Source: Actinomycetes bacterium
GTDB taxonomy: Bacteria > Actinomycetota > Acidimicrobiia > Acidimicrobiales > RAAP-2
Direction of reading: 5' to 3'
Length of the DNA stretch: 48,363 nucleotides
Assembly (NCBI GenBank): GCA_021815645.1
Contig: JAKBAB010000005.1
Coordinates: 1 to 48,363, forward strand
The notes below the pieces were generated by a model, which searched no databases, was not told the origin of the DNA, and saw only the letters and a list, made by a program, of their open reading frames with translations. Of this stretch, positions 1-9,115 are shown in pieces; within the stretch, counting starts at the first letter, position 1, and each line of letters begins with the position of its first letter. The position numbers were made by a program, and so were the translations under genes.

Positions 1-737
1 TCAACAAGTTTTTCGGCTCCCTCGGTGCCCGTGCCCAACAGTTCGGCCCGTTGTCGAGGCTCTTCCGGGGTGCGCAGGGCGACGCGGCGAACCGTCGACG
101 AGCGCCCACCTACCGGGCTCTCTTCGACCACAATCTTCTTGGCCCGCATTCGTCCGGGCAGGGAAGGGTACCGAGGCAAGTTGATCCCCTCCTTCACCCC
201 CACGACGCACGGGACCGAAAGGTCGAAACTCTCGTCACCCCCACGGAACTCCCGTCGCGCCGTGACTCGCTCGACGCTGACGTCGAGTTGCTTGATGGCG
301 TTGACGCACCCGCGCCCCAAGGCAGCCCCCACGCGTACGGCGACCTGGTAGTCACCGCTGTCCGCCGCTTCGTTGCCGAAGAGAACCAGGTCGTAAACAC
401 CCTCACTCGCCTCACGCGACCGGATGACCTCGGCGATGACCTCAGCCGTCGCCAGTGCGTCAAACTCCTCGCCGTCAGTTACTAGGTGCACTAGTCTCGT
501 TGCCCCAATCGACGCGGCGTCACGCAGCTGCTCCACCGCGGCGGGGGGGCCGAGGGTCAGTACCGTCACGGTTCCCCCCAGCCGTTCGACGATACGCACG
601 GCCTCTTCCACTGCACACTCTTCGTGGGGACTGACGGTGAAGCCCAGTTGACTCACGTCAACGTCGCGGCCGTCCGGCGTCAAGACGATCTTGGCGCCGA
701 CCATGGCGACGCGTTTAACGCACACGAGGACGTTCAC
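1..737 (-). CDS. etfB: Electron transfer flavoprotein beta subunit (3' end beyond the window)
   Basis: Minus-strand reading from GTG at 735-737 gives MNVLVCVKRVAMVGAKIVLTPDGRDVDVSQLGFTVSPHEECAVEEAVRI..., typical ETF-beta N-terminus, continuing with YDLVLFGNEAADSGDYQVAVRVGAALG...; open to the window edge. Directly abuts the stop of the upstream dehydrogenase. Confidence 0.85.
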   Translation of the reverse strand, partial: MNVLVCVKRVAMVGAKIVLTPDGRDVDVSQLGFTVSPHEECAVEEAVRIVERLGGTVTVLTLGPPAAVEQLRDAASIGATRLVHLVTDGEEFDALATAEVIAEVIRSREASEGVYDLVLFGNEAADSGDYQVAVRVGAALGRGCVNAIKQLDVSVERVTARREFRGGDESFDLSVPCVVGVKEGINLPRYPSLPGRMRAKKIVVEESPVGGRSSTVRRVALRTPEEPRQRAELLGTGTEGAEKLV

Positions 738-3266
738 TCAGCTCCGCACTCGCGCGTTAGTCGGGTCAAAGAGCGACGTCGCGCCCACGACCTCGACCCG
801 AACCGGGTAACGCTCGCCCAAGTACTCAACGCCCAAGGTCCGGCCCACTTCGGCGTAAGCGGGGGGCAAGTAGGCGAGCAGGAGGTGCTGACCCAAAGAC
901 GGCGCCGAACCGGCCGTCGTCACGTAGGCGGGTCGTCCCCGAGCGTCCGTGATCCGAGCGCCACTCTCCTCCACGATCGGCTCTCCACCGAGCATGTAGC
1001 GCTTAACCCCGCTCGAGGAGCGGTGGTCGGTTACGCTCAAAGTGCAGAGAACGAGTTCGGGCGGCGCGTCGCGCTGCGCCAGGTAGGCCGCCTTGCCGAT
1101 GAACTCTTGGGGCTTCACCGAGGGGCGGGCCATGCCGGCTTCGACGATGTTGTAGTCACCGGTCAGTTCGTTGCCGAGAGCCCGGTATCCCTTTTCGACG
1201 CGTCCGGTCGTCGCGTACACCCCGATACCCACCGGAACGAGTCCGAGGGGTACGCCGGCGCCGTAGATCGCGTCCCACACCTTCGCGCCCTCTTCGGCCT
1301 TGACGTAGAGCTCCCAACCCAGTTCCCCGATGTAGGAGATTCGCGACGCCAGGACGGAAACACCGGCCACGTCAATTCTCCTACACGTCGCGAAGGCGAA
1401 ACCCGCGTGACTCACGTCGCTCGCGGTGCAACGTTCGAGTACCTCCCGGGCCCGCGGGCCCCAGAGGCCGAAAGTCGCGTAGGCCGAAGTTAGGTCACTG
1501 AGCTGAGCCGTTCCGTCCGCGGGCAAGTGGTCGACTATCCACTTTTTCTCGCTCATACCCGTGTGGGCACCGGTCACGACACGAAAGTGCGCCGGACCGA
1601 GCCTCATAATAGTCAAGTCGGACTTGAATCCCCCGTGGTCGTCGAGCATCGAGGTATAGACGACGCGCCCGAGCGCGACGTCGAGCTGCGCGACACTCAA
1701 GTGTTGTAGCGACGCCAGTGCCGCCGGACCCGTAACGTCGAGTACGACGAAGGCGGACAGGTCTACGAGCCCGCACGACTCGCGCAACGCGAGGTGTTCC
1801 GCGTTAATAATCGGTGACCACCACCGCGACTCCCACTCCCCTTCACGGGGCATCACGCGGTCGCCGAAGCGTTCGAGGAGAGGAGCGTTGCTCTCGTACC
1901 AGTAGGGCCGCTCCCAACCCATGGTTTCGAAGAAGACCGCCCCGAGCTCGCGTTCACGCTCGTAAACGGGACTGCGACGCGTGGGGCGCAGCGACTCCCA
2001 CTGCTCCGCGGGGTGGACGATTCCGTACATCTTGTTGAATCCTTCGCGAGCGCGGGCCTCCACGTGGGCGCGCGTGCGTTGGTGGTCGTAAAAGCGAGCC
2101 ACGTCCGCTTCGTGCAGGTCTATCCCGGGAACTTCTCCGTTCATCCACTGGGCCACGGCCCGCGCGATACCGGGGCCCTCCTTGATCCAGCTGGCGGCGA
2201 CGGACCAGAGCCCCTTCACCTCGGGCGTCTCGCCCAAAACGGGGTGACCGTCGGGGGTCATCGAAATCAACCCGTTGATGGAGTAGCGAACCCCGACTCG
2301 TTCGTCCCCCAAAAGTTCGGGCATCAACTCGAGAGCGTCACCCAATTGGGGATCGAAGTCCTCTTTAGTAAAGGGCATCTCCGTTGGCGAGAGAGCCGAC
2401 TCCTCGATCGAGGGGATCATTTCGGGGGCGACGACAATCGGCCGATGGGCGTAGGAGCCAACTTCTAAGTCCCCCCCGTGCTGTCGCTCGTACATGTTGG
2501 TATCCATGTCGCGAACGATCGGGTAGACGATCTCCCCGACGGTATCGGCGAAGAGCGGTACCGGACCAACGCTGATCATTTGGTGCACGATTGGCGTCAG
2601 CGGAATCGTGGCCCCGGCCATGGCCGCGATTCGGGGGCTCCACACCCCGCAACACACGGCTACGACGGACGTTTCGATCTCGCCCGCGGTGGTGCGCACC
2701 GCGGTAACGGCCCCGCGATCGAGATCGGTTACCACGTCGAGAACTTCCGTATTAGCTAAGACTCGCAGAGCACCCAGTTCCTGGGCCCGTTCACGCATCA
2801 ACGTTCCCGCGCGCAGCGAGTCCACGACACCCACGGTGGGAAAGTACAACCCCTCCAGAATTGTGCTGGGGTCAAGGTACGGTACGCGCTCGGCCACTTG
2901 GTCGGGCGTGAGCAGTTCGCACGGCACCCCCCAAGCCGTCGCCGCCGACATCCGACGGCGCAACTCCTGGCCGCGCTCGACGGTGCGCGCCACCTCCACG
3001 CCACCGCTTTGGATGAAGACACCCAGCTCCTTGTACTGGCGAGTACTATCGGCCGTCAGTTCACTCATCATTTTGGAGTAGTCGACTGGGAAGATAAAAT
3101 TTGACGCGTGCCCAGTCGAACCTCCCGGATTGGGCATTGGCCCTTTATCAACGAGAACCAGGTCGCGCCAGCCCAGTTGCGCGAGGTGAAAGGCCAAGCT
3201 ATTTCCGACAATGCCCGCTCCGATAATGACCGCGCGCGCCCGCGTACTCGTCTGGTCGAGGCTCAC
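738..3266 (-). CDS. FAD-dependent dimethylglycine/sarcosine dehydrogenase-like protein (DAO domain plus C-terminal GcvT-like folate-binding domain)
   Basis: 842 aa; N-terminal VIIGAGIVGNSLAFHLAQLGWRDLVLVDKG dinucleotide-binding motif; C-terminal half GcvT/aminomethyltransferase-like (ISYIGELGWELYVKAEEGAKVWDAIYGAG, VEKGYRALGNEL). Confidence 0.85.
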   Translation of the reverse strand: MSLDQTSTRARAVIIGAGIVGNSLAFHLAQLGWRDLVLVDKGPMPNPGGSTGHASNFIFPVDYSKMMSELTADSTRQYKELGVFIQSGGVEVARTVERGQELRRRMSAATAWGVPCELLTPDQVAERVPYLDPSTILEGLYFPTVGVVDSLRAGTLMRERAQELGALRVLANTEVLDVVTDLDRGAVTAVRTTAGEIETSVVAVCCGVWSPRIAAMAGATIPLTPIVHQMISVGPVPLFADTVGEIVYPIVRDMDTNMYERQHGGDLEVGSYAHRPIVVAPEMIPSIEESALSPTEMPFTKEDFDPQLGDALELMPELLGDERVGVRYSINGLISMTPDGHPVLGETPEVKGLWSVAASWIKEGPGIARAVAQWMNGEVPGIDLHEADVARFYDHQRTRAHVEARAREGFNKMYGIVHPAEQWESLRPTRRSPVYERERELGAVFFETMGWERPYWYESNAPLLERFGDRVMPREGEWESRWWSPIINAEHLALRESCGLVDLSAFVVLDVTGPAALASLQHLSVAQLDVALGRVVYTSMLDDHGGFKSDLTIMRLGPAHFRVVTGAHTGMSEKKWIVDHLPADGTAQLSDLTSAYATFGLWGPRAREVLERCTASDVSHAGFAFATCRRIDVAGVSVLASRISYIGELGWELYVKAEEGAKVWDAIYGAGVPLGLVPVGIGVYATTGRVEKGYRALGNELTGDYNIVEAGMARPSVKPQEFIGKAAYLAQRDAPPELVLCTLSVTDHRSSSGVKRYMLGGEPIVEESGARITDARGRPAYVTTAGSAPSLGQHLLLAYLPPAYAEVGRTLGVEYLGERYPVRVEVVGATSLFDPTNARVRS

Positions 3267-3386
3267 CGTTTCTCTCCTATCGCACTCTCGTAACCGTCAC
3301 CCAAAGATCTAATTAGCTGCACTCGCGTTAGTCCTCCCCGCAAAGCGCTCGCCGCGCCCAATCATCAACGTGCACCACGCGCCGCC

Positions 3387-4826
3387 TCAGTCACCCAACT
3401 CAGCGCGGCGCCGCAATACGTACTCTTCGAGTTCGCTGCGCACCGCGTCGTCCAGCGGTGGCTCCACGTACTCGTCGAGAACCTTCTGGTAGATAACGGT
3501 GGCGCGCGCCGCGGCGTCGAGCGCCCCCTCACGGGACCAGCGCTCAAAGTTCTTCGACGAGGAGAGAGTGGGACGATAGAAGCAGTCGCGGAATCTCGTC
3601 ATCGTATGCTCGGCGCCCAGAAAGTGTCCCCCGTGCCCGACTTCCAAGTGGGCGTCAAAGGCGAGGGCCGCTTCGTCAATCTCCAGGGGGGTGAACTCGA
3701 CGCGCAACATTTTGAGAATCTCGATGTCGATGATGAACTTCTCGTAGGAACTCACTAACCCGCTCTCGAGCCAACCCGCCGAATGCATCACCACGTTCGT
3801 ACCCGTGAGAAACGTCGGCATCATCGTCATAAGGGCCTCGTAGGCCGACTGGGCGTCAGGGCTCTGACTGGAGGTCAACCCCCCACCGGTCCTGAAGGGC
3901 AGTCCGAAGTGGCGCGCCAACTGGCCCGTGCAGAGCAGACCGATGGCCGACTCGGGCGTGCCGAAAGTTGGCGAACCGGACTGCATGTCGATGTTCGACA
4001 GAAAGGATCCGAAAATAACCGGACAGCCGGGACGAATGAGTTGGGCCAGCGCGATTCCCGAGAGTGCTTCGGCGAGTTGCTGGACGAGCGCCGCCGGGAT
4101 GGTCACCGGCGACATGGCACCCATCAGGAGAAACGGGGTCAAAATCACGGGCTGGTTCGCTCGGTTGTACTCGAACTGCGCGTCGAGCATTCGGTCGTCC
4201 CAACGTAAGGGCGAGTTGCAGTTGATGAGCGATATCGTGGCCGGCGTCTCGTCAATCGAGCCGGGTCCGCCGAAGAGAATTTCGGTCATCTTTATCGTGT
4301 CGATGGCGTTGGGACCCGATACCACGTTGCCCATGTAGTACTTGTCACTGAGCGTCGCGAGTGCGTAAATCATGTCGAGGTGACGCGAGTCGAGCGGCGT
4401 GTCGTTGGGTTCACAGATCACACCACCGGCCGAGTCGAGCTCGGGAAAGCTCTGCGCCAACATCGTGAAGCGGCGAAAATCGGCCATCGTTGCGTCGTGA
4501 CGAACGTTTCCGGCGCGCACGAATGGTGGCCCGTACACGCCGCTGAAAATCATGTGATCACCGCCCACGTGTACGGAGTTACTGGGATTCCTGGCCTGAA
4601 CGTCAAACTCCTTGGGCGCTTTCGCTATTTGCTCAAGGACGAACTCGGGGTCCAAATAGACCGTCTGTCCCTCCACGCGCTGACCCGCCTTAGCGAAGAG
4701 TTCCGTCGCCTCCGCCTTGGCGAACTGAACCCCTATCTCCGACACGATGCGGCGCCAACCCTTATCTAGAACGTCTATGGCGTCTCTCGAGAGCAGTTCG
4801 TAACGGGCCATCTGGTTGACGAACAT
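3387..4826 (-). CDS. Trimethylamine/glycine-betaine methyltransferase (MttB superfamily), non-pyrrolysine
   Basis: MttB-like body (ARNPSNSVHVGGDHMIFSGVYGPPFVRAG, FRTGGGLTSSQSPDAQSAYEALMTMMPTFLTGTNVVMHSAGWLESGLVSSYEKFIIDIEIL), no in-frame TAG. ORF track extends to 4958, but the likely start is ATG 4826 (MFVNQMARYELL) or 4811. Confidence 0.85.
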   Translation of the reverse strand: MFVNQMARYELLSRDAIDVLDKGWRRIVSEIGVQFAKAEATELFAKAGQRVEGQTVYLDPEFVLEQIAKAPKEFDVQARNPSNSVHVGGDHMIFSGVYGPPFVRAGNVRHDATMADFRRFTMLAQSFPELDSAGGVICEPNDTPLDSRHLDMIYALATLSDKYYMGNVVSGPNAIDTIKMTEILFGGPGSIDETPATISLINCNSPLRWDDRMLDAQFEYNRANQPVILTPFLLMGAMSPVTIPAALVQQLAEALSGIALAQLIRPGCPVIFGSFLSNIDMQSGSPTFGTPESAIGLLCTGQLARHFGLPFRTGGGLTSSQSPDAQSAYEALMTMMPTFLTGTNVVMHSAGWLESGLVSSYEKFIIDIEILKMLRVEFTPLEIDEAALAFDAHLEVGHGGHFLGAEHTMTRFRDCFYRPTLSSSKNFERWSREGALDAAARATVIYQKVLDEYVEPPLDDAVRSELEEYVLRRRAELGD

Positions 4827-4880
4827 GCCACTCCTCCACGCTACGACGAACGCCAACCCCGCGTTCGTTGACCGCGATTC

Positions 4881-4897
4881 ACATTGTAGAACAATGT
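4881..4897. promoter_or_regulatory. Perfect inverted repeat ACATTGT-AGA-ACAATGT, candidate operator in the divergent promoter
   Basis: Exact 7-3-7 palindrome directly upstream of the IclR gene and 55 bp from the likely mttB-like start. Confidence 0.6.
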
Positions 4898-4905
4898 ACT
4901 GTACT

Positions 4906-5697
4906 ATGGAACCCGTGGAAGAGCGCGCCAGCAGTCGGCCCTCCGGGTCCCAGGCCATCGACCGCGCCGCGGAGTTGCTGCGCTACGTCGTCGACGCCCC
5001 TGAGCCCGTCGCGTTCGCGGAACTAGTCCGGACATCCGGACTCGCCAAGAGCACGGCCTCTCGGATACTGGGGGCACTCGAGCGAAGCGAAATGCTGCGC
5101 CGAGACGACAGTTCCGCCTACGTCCCCGGGGCCGCTTTCGTTCGGTACTCACTGCGGGCGAATCCCGAGACCGACCTCGTCGCGGCGGCGATCACTTACC
5201 TCGACGAGCTCTCAGAGCTAACCCACGAGACGGTCAACCTCGGCGTCATACGGCACGGCGCGGTGGTGCAAATAGCCCAGATCGACAGTCGCTACGTCCT
5301 GGGCGGCACGAATTGGCTGGGACGTTCTGAGCCCGTGCACTGTACCGCTCTGGGTAAGGCGCTGTTGTTCGCGGGTGCCGCGTCGCTCCCCAAGGGCCGC
5401 CTCGAACGACTCACGGCCTCGACGATCACATCGCGCGGTGCGCTCGAGCGAGACCTCACCACGAGTCGTCGCCGCGGCTACGCCGTCGCGAACGAGGAGC
5501 TCGAAATCGGGCTGATCGCCGTGGCCGCCCCCATTCGACGCGCGGACGGAGTCGCGGTCGCCGCCCTGTCGGTCTCGGGTCCCTCGACCCGCCTTAGGCC
5601 CACGCAGGTGCGCCAAGTCGGGGCGAGTTGTGCGCGAGTAGCCGAGAAGCTCTCGAGAACGCTCGGGTACCAACTCAAGGGAAAGGGTGCGGCGTGA
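4906..5697 (+). CDS. IclR family transcriptional regulator
   Basis: SQAIDRAAELLRYVVDAPEPVAFAELVRTSGLAKSTASRILGALERSEMLRRD winged helix plus IclR ligand domain (CTALGKALLF, RRRGYAVANEELEIGLIAVAAPI). Track start 4816; ATG 4894 or 4906 are more plausible. Confidence 0.92.
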   Translation: MEPVEERASSRPSGSQAIDRAAELLRYVVDAPEPVAFAELVRTSGLAKSTASRILGALERSEMLRRDDSSAYVPGAAFVRYSLRANPETDLVAAAITYLDELSELTHETVNLGVIRHGAVVQIAQIDSRYVLGGTNWLGRSEPVHCTALGKALLFAGAASLPKGRLERLTASTITSRGALERDLTTSRRRGYAVANEELEIGLIAVAAPIRRADGVAVAALSVSGPSTRLRPTQVRQVGASCARVAEKLSRTLGYQLKGKGAA

Positions 5698-6359
5698 ACC
5701 AAGAGGAATTACTTAAGCAGATGTACGAGGCTACGCTGCTCGGCAACGCGCCAGTCGTTTTGGAACTGACGAACGCGGGCCTGGCGATGGGACTCACTCC
5801 GGAGATTCTGCTCTTCGACTCGTTGATCCCTTCGCTCGAAGAGGTGGGCGCTCGCTTTGAGCGTGGGGACTTTTTCGTACCCGAGATGCTAATCGCGGGA
5901 CGGGCTATGGCCGGCGCCCTAGAGGTACTGCGACCCCTCATGGTCGCCACCGGCGTCGAACCGGTTGGTACCTTTCTCATGGGTACGGTCAAAGGTGACG
6001 TCCACGACATTGGCAAAAACCTCGTCGACATCATGCTCGAAGGAGCCGGCTTTCACGTAATCGACCTAGGCGTCCAGGTCGCGCCCGAAAGGTTCGTTGA
6101 GGCCATCGTCGAGCACAAGCCCGACATCGTGGGGTTCTCCGCTTTCCTCACTACGACCATGCCCATGTTTAAGGCCAACATGAACGCACTCGAAAAGGCC
6201 GGACTGCGTAACGAGGTCATCGTGATGGTCGGAGGGGCCCCAGTGACGCAGGAGTACGCCGACGCCGTGGGCGCCGACGGCTACGCGGCCGACGCCTCGG
6301 CGGCGGTCAAATTGGCCAAAGACCTGCTCGCGCGTCGGCGCTCGGTCGCGGTCGCTTAG
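5694..6359 (+). CDS. Corrinoid (cobalamin-binding) methyl-carrier protein, MttC/MtbC-like
   Basis: GTG at 5694 overlaps the IclR stop (GTGA). Contains the B12-binding signature GTVKGDVHDIGKNLVDIMLEGAGFHVIDLGVQV and VGFSAFLTTTMPMFKANM, VMVGGAPVTQEYADAVGADGYAADAS. Confidence 0.93.
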   Translation: MNQEELLKQMYEATLLGNAPVVLELTNAGLAMGLTPEILLFDSLIPSLEEVGARFERGDFFVPEMLIAGRAMAGALEVLRPLMVATGVEPVGTFLMGTVKGDVHDIGKNLVDIMLEGAGFHVIDLGVQVAPERFVEAIVEHKPDIVGFSAFLTTTMPMFKANMNALEKAGLRNEVIVMVGGAPVTQEYADAVGADGYAADASAAVKLAKDLLARRRSVAVA

Positions 6360-6365
6360 GCCGGC

Positions 6366-7229
6366 GTGCACACAGTTATTTCTTCGCCGACCCGAGAGGT
6401 GGTAATCGGGCCGGACCAGCCCTTTTGCGTCATCGGCGAGCGCATCAACCCCACCGGGCGGAAAATATTTCAAGAACAACTTCGCGCCGGGGACCTGTCG
6501 CGCATCGCCCTGGACGTCGCGCAACAGGTCGCCGGAGGCGCCACCGTGCTCGACGTCAACATGGGGGTTCCACTGGCCGACGAAGTGGAACTCATGGTCC
6601 AAGCGGTAACCATGATCCAAGAACTCACGGACCTTCCGCTGTGCTTGGACTCGTCGGTCATCGAAGCCCTCGAGGCCGGCTTATCTACGTATCAAGGCAA
6701 GGCGCTCGTCAACTCCGTCACGGCCGAAGACGATCGTCTGGCGGCGATACTGCCGCTAGTTAAACGTCACGGCGCGGCGATTATCGCGCTTCCGAACGAC
6801 GAGTTCGAAATTCCCTACGATCCCGAGCGACGGCTCGAACTGGCTCGCAAGGTCGTCACCGTCGCCACCACCGAGTACGGAATCGCGCTGGAAGATGTGC
6901 TCATCGACCCTTTGGCCATGCCCATCGGCGCCGATACTTCGCTGGTGATTAAGACATTAGAAACTATCGAACTCATCGCGAGCGAGTTGGGGGTCAACAT
7001 GACCCTCGGCGCTTCGAACGTATCCTTCGGGATGCCCGATCGCGCCACCCTCGGGGCGGTCTTTCTACCCCTCGCAATGCGAGCCGGGCTCACGAGCGCC
7101 ATTATGGACGCCCGTTCCAGTGAACTCGTGCGGGCCGTTCGCGCGGGCGACCTTCTCCTCGATCGTGATCCCTGGGGCGGGGCGTGGATAGCGGCGCACC
7201 GCTCGCAACGAGCCGCCGGCGAGTCGTGA
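6366..7229 (+). CDS. Pterin-binding methyltransferase (methyl-corrinoid protein:tetrahydrofolate methyltransferase, MtgA/AcsE-like)
   Basis: FCVIGERINPTGRKIFQEQLRAGDLSRIALDVAQQVAGGATVLDVNMGVP; LCLDSSVIEALEAGL; NMTLGASNVSFGMPDR. Confidence 0.9.
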   Translation: MHTVISSPTREVVIGPDQPFCVIGERINPTGRKIFQEQLRAGDLSRIALDVAQQVAGGATVLDVNMGVPLADEVELMVQAVTMIQELTDLPLCLDSSVIEALEAGLSTYQGKALVNSVTAEDDRLAAILPLVKRHGAAIIALPNDEFEIPYDPERRLELARKVVTVATTEYGIALEDVLIDPLAMPIGADTSLVIKTLETIELIASELGVNMTLGASNVSFGMPDRATLGAVFLPLAMRAGLTSAIMDARSSELVRAVRAGDLLLDRDPWGGAWIAAHRSQRAAGES

Positions 7230-9115
7230 TGAGCGGCGGCCCGGTGGACGCCGCGACGCCGCCAGAAGTCGCTACGGCTCCACGGGGACGATTCGATCTG
7301 ATCTTCGAACCGGCGGGACAGCGGGTTCGCGTACCGCCCCACGTCTTTCTCTTCGACGCCGCCAGTTGGAATGGGGTCGCCATCGACTCCACTTGCGGCG
7401 GCCACGGAACGTGCCGAAAGTGCAAAGTACGCGTTATCGAGGGAACGGCGCCCGTTACTGCGCTCGACACGCGAGCATTCACGGTCGAAGAGCTGAAACG
7501 TGGGTGGCGACTGGCCTGTCGCGTCGACGTCACGTCGGACCTGCGCGTCGACGTCCCACCGCTCGCGACCCGGCCAAAGGCCGCGACGGTGGGGGTCGGG
7601 CGGCGCGTAATACTTCGTCCGGCTGTCCAGAAACGCTTCGTCGAACTCACCCCACCTTCACTGGCCGACCAGACTACCGACCTCGACCGACTCACCGCGT
7701 GTTTGGACGATCTCGAGGTGCGGGCCGAGCTCGACGTACTGCGCACGCTCGGGCCAGTCCTTCGACGTAGCGACTATCGCGTGACGGCGGTGGTCGTCGA
7801 TGACGTTCTCGTGGCGGTGGAGGCCGGCGACACCACCCAAACGACCTACGCAATTGCCTTCGACCTCGGTACGACGACCGTGGTCGCGACACTGCTCGAT
7901 TTGGCGACCGGCGCACCGCTCGCCGTTCGCTCGATGCTCAATAAGCAGCAACCCTTCGGAGCGGACGTGATTACGCGGATCAGCGCGATCATGATGGACG
8001 CGCGAACGCTAAGTGAACTGACGCGCTTGGCCCACGAAACCCTCAACGAACTGGCCCAAGGCGTGTGCGAAGACGCGGGCGTAAATCCGAACAACGTCTA
8101 CGAGATCGCACTCGCGGGCAACGCCACGATGACCCACATAGCCCTAGGACTCGACCCCGAGTCGCTCGGAGTGGCACCGTTCATCATGACGGCTGCGCTC
8201 TTCCCCGACGTACTGGCGAGCGATCTCGGGGTCGCGGTCCACCAGCGCGCGCGCGCCGTACTCTTTCCCGCACTGGGCGCCTACGTGGGCGGAGACATAG
8301 TTTCGGGACTGCTGGCTTCGGGAATGGACCGTGACTCTCGGTTACGGCTCTTTCTCGACATTGGGACCAACTGCGAAGTCGTACTGGGCAACAGTGACCG
8401 ACTACTCGCCACGGCCGCACCGGCCGGCCCCGCGTTCGAGGGAGCCGCTATCCGCTGCGGCGTGCGCGCCGCCCCCGGCGCGATTGAAACGGTCAAGATA
8501 ACGAGCGACGACGTCCAACTCGGCGTCATCGGTGACGAGGACCCGACTGGGCTATGCGGGTCTGGCCTCGTTGACGTCGTGGCCGAGCTCGTTCAGTTAA
8601 AGCTCATCGATCCGAGCGGTCGTTTCGTGACCGACGAGGTCGCCGCGAGTTTGGCGCCCGGAGTCGCGTCGCGACTTACCCAGTGGAACGATCTACGCGT
8701 CTTCGTTCTGCACTGGAATGGCGACGTCGGCGACGTGACGCGGTCGATTTTCCTCTCTCAGCGCGACGTGCGCGAACTGCAGTTCGCTAAAGCCTCGATC
8801 GCCACGGGTTGGCGCATATTGCTCGAAGAGGCAGGCGTGGCCGTAAATGATATTCAACAGGTTCTGCTAGGGGGCAGTTTCGGGAGTTACCTTTCCGCGG
8901 CGAGTGCGGTTCGGTTGGGACTGGTTCCCAATCTGCCGCTCCTGCGCATCGTGAGCGCCGGGAACGTCGCGGGCGAAGGTGCGAAAATGGCGCTGCTCAG
9001 TTTGCGCGAGCGACGGGGCGCAATGGCGTTACTGGAGGAGGTGGAGTATGTCGAGCTGTCCGACCGCGGAGACTTTAACGACCGGTTCGTCGACGAGTTG
9101 GCTTTTCCCGCCTGA
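7229..9115 (+). CDS. RACo/RamA-like ASKHA-fold reductive activator of corrinoid proteins with N-terminal [2Fe-2S] domain
   Basis: Start ATG 7229 overlaps the previous stop (TGATGA). N-terminal CGGHGTCRKCKVRV...LACRV ferredoxin-type motif; YAIAFDLGTTTVVATLLDLATG, FLDIGTNCEVVLG, GLCGSGLVDVVAELV, VLLGGSFGSYLSAASAVRLGLVP. Confidence 0.92.
   Translation: MSGGPVDAATPPEVATAPRGRFDLIFEPAGQRVRVPPHVFLFDAASWNGVAIDSTCGGHGTCRKCKVRVIEGTAPVTALDTRAFTVEELKRGWRLACRVDVTSDLRVDVPPLATRPKAATVGVGRRVILRPAVQKRFVELTPPSLADQTTDLDRLTACLDDLEVRAELDVLRTLGPVLRRSDYRVTAVVVDDVLVAVEAGDTTQTTYAIAFDLGTTTVVATLLDLATGAPLAVRSMLNKQQPFGADVITRISAIMMDARTLSELTRLAHETLNELAQGVCEDAGVNPNNVYEIALAGNATMTHIALGLDPESLGVAPFIMTAALFPDVLASDLGVAVHQRARAVLFPALGAYVGGDIVSGLLASGMDRDSRLRLFLDIGTNCEVVLGNSDRLLATAAPAGPAFEGAAIRCGVRAAPGAIETVKITSDDVQLGVIGDEDPTGLCGSGLVDVVAELVQLKLIDPSGRFVTDEVAASLAPGVASRLTQWNDLRVFVLHWNGDVGDVTRSIFLSQRDVRELQFAKASIATGWRILLEEAGVAVNDIQQVLLGGSFGSYLSAASAVRLGLVPNLPLLRIVSAGNVAGEGAKMALLSLRERRGAMALLEEVEYVELSDRGDFNDRFVDELAFPA

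Noticed and set aside
624-1493. 289-aa plus-strand ORF antisense to the dehydrogenase
   Set aside because: Low-complexity Arg/Gly/His-rich translation typical of a GC-rich shadow frame; the opposite strand has clear family motifs.
3267-3386. Possible glycine or cobalamin riboswitch upstream of the dehydrogenase gene
   Set aside because: Only about 120 bp, with no recognisable conserved core of either riboswitch. A covariance-model scan would be needed.
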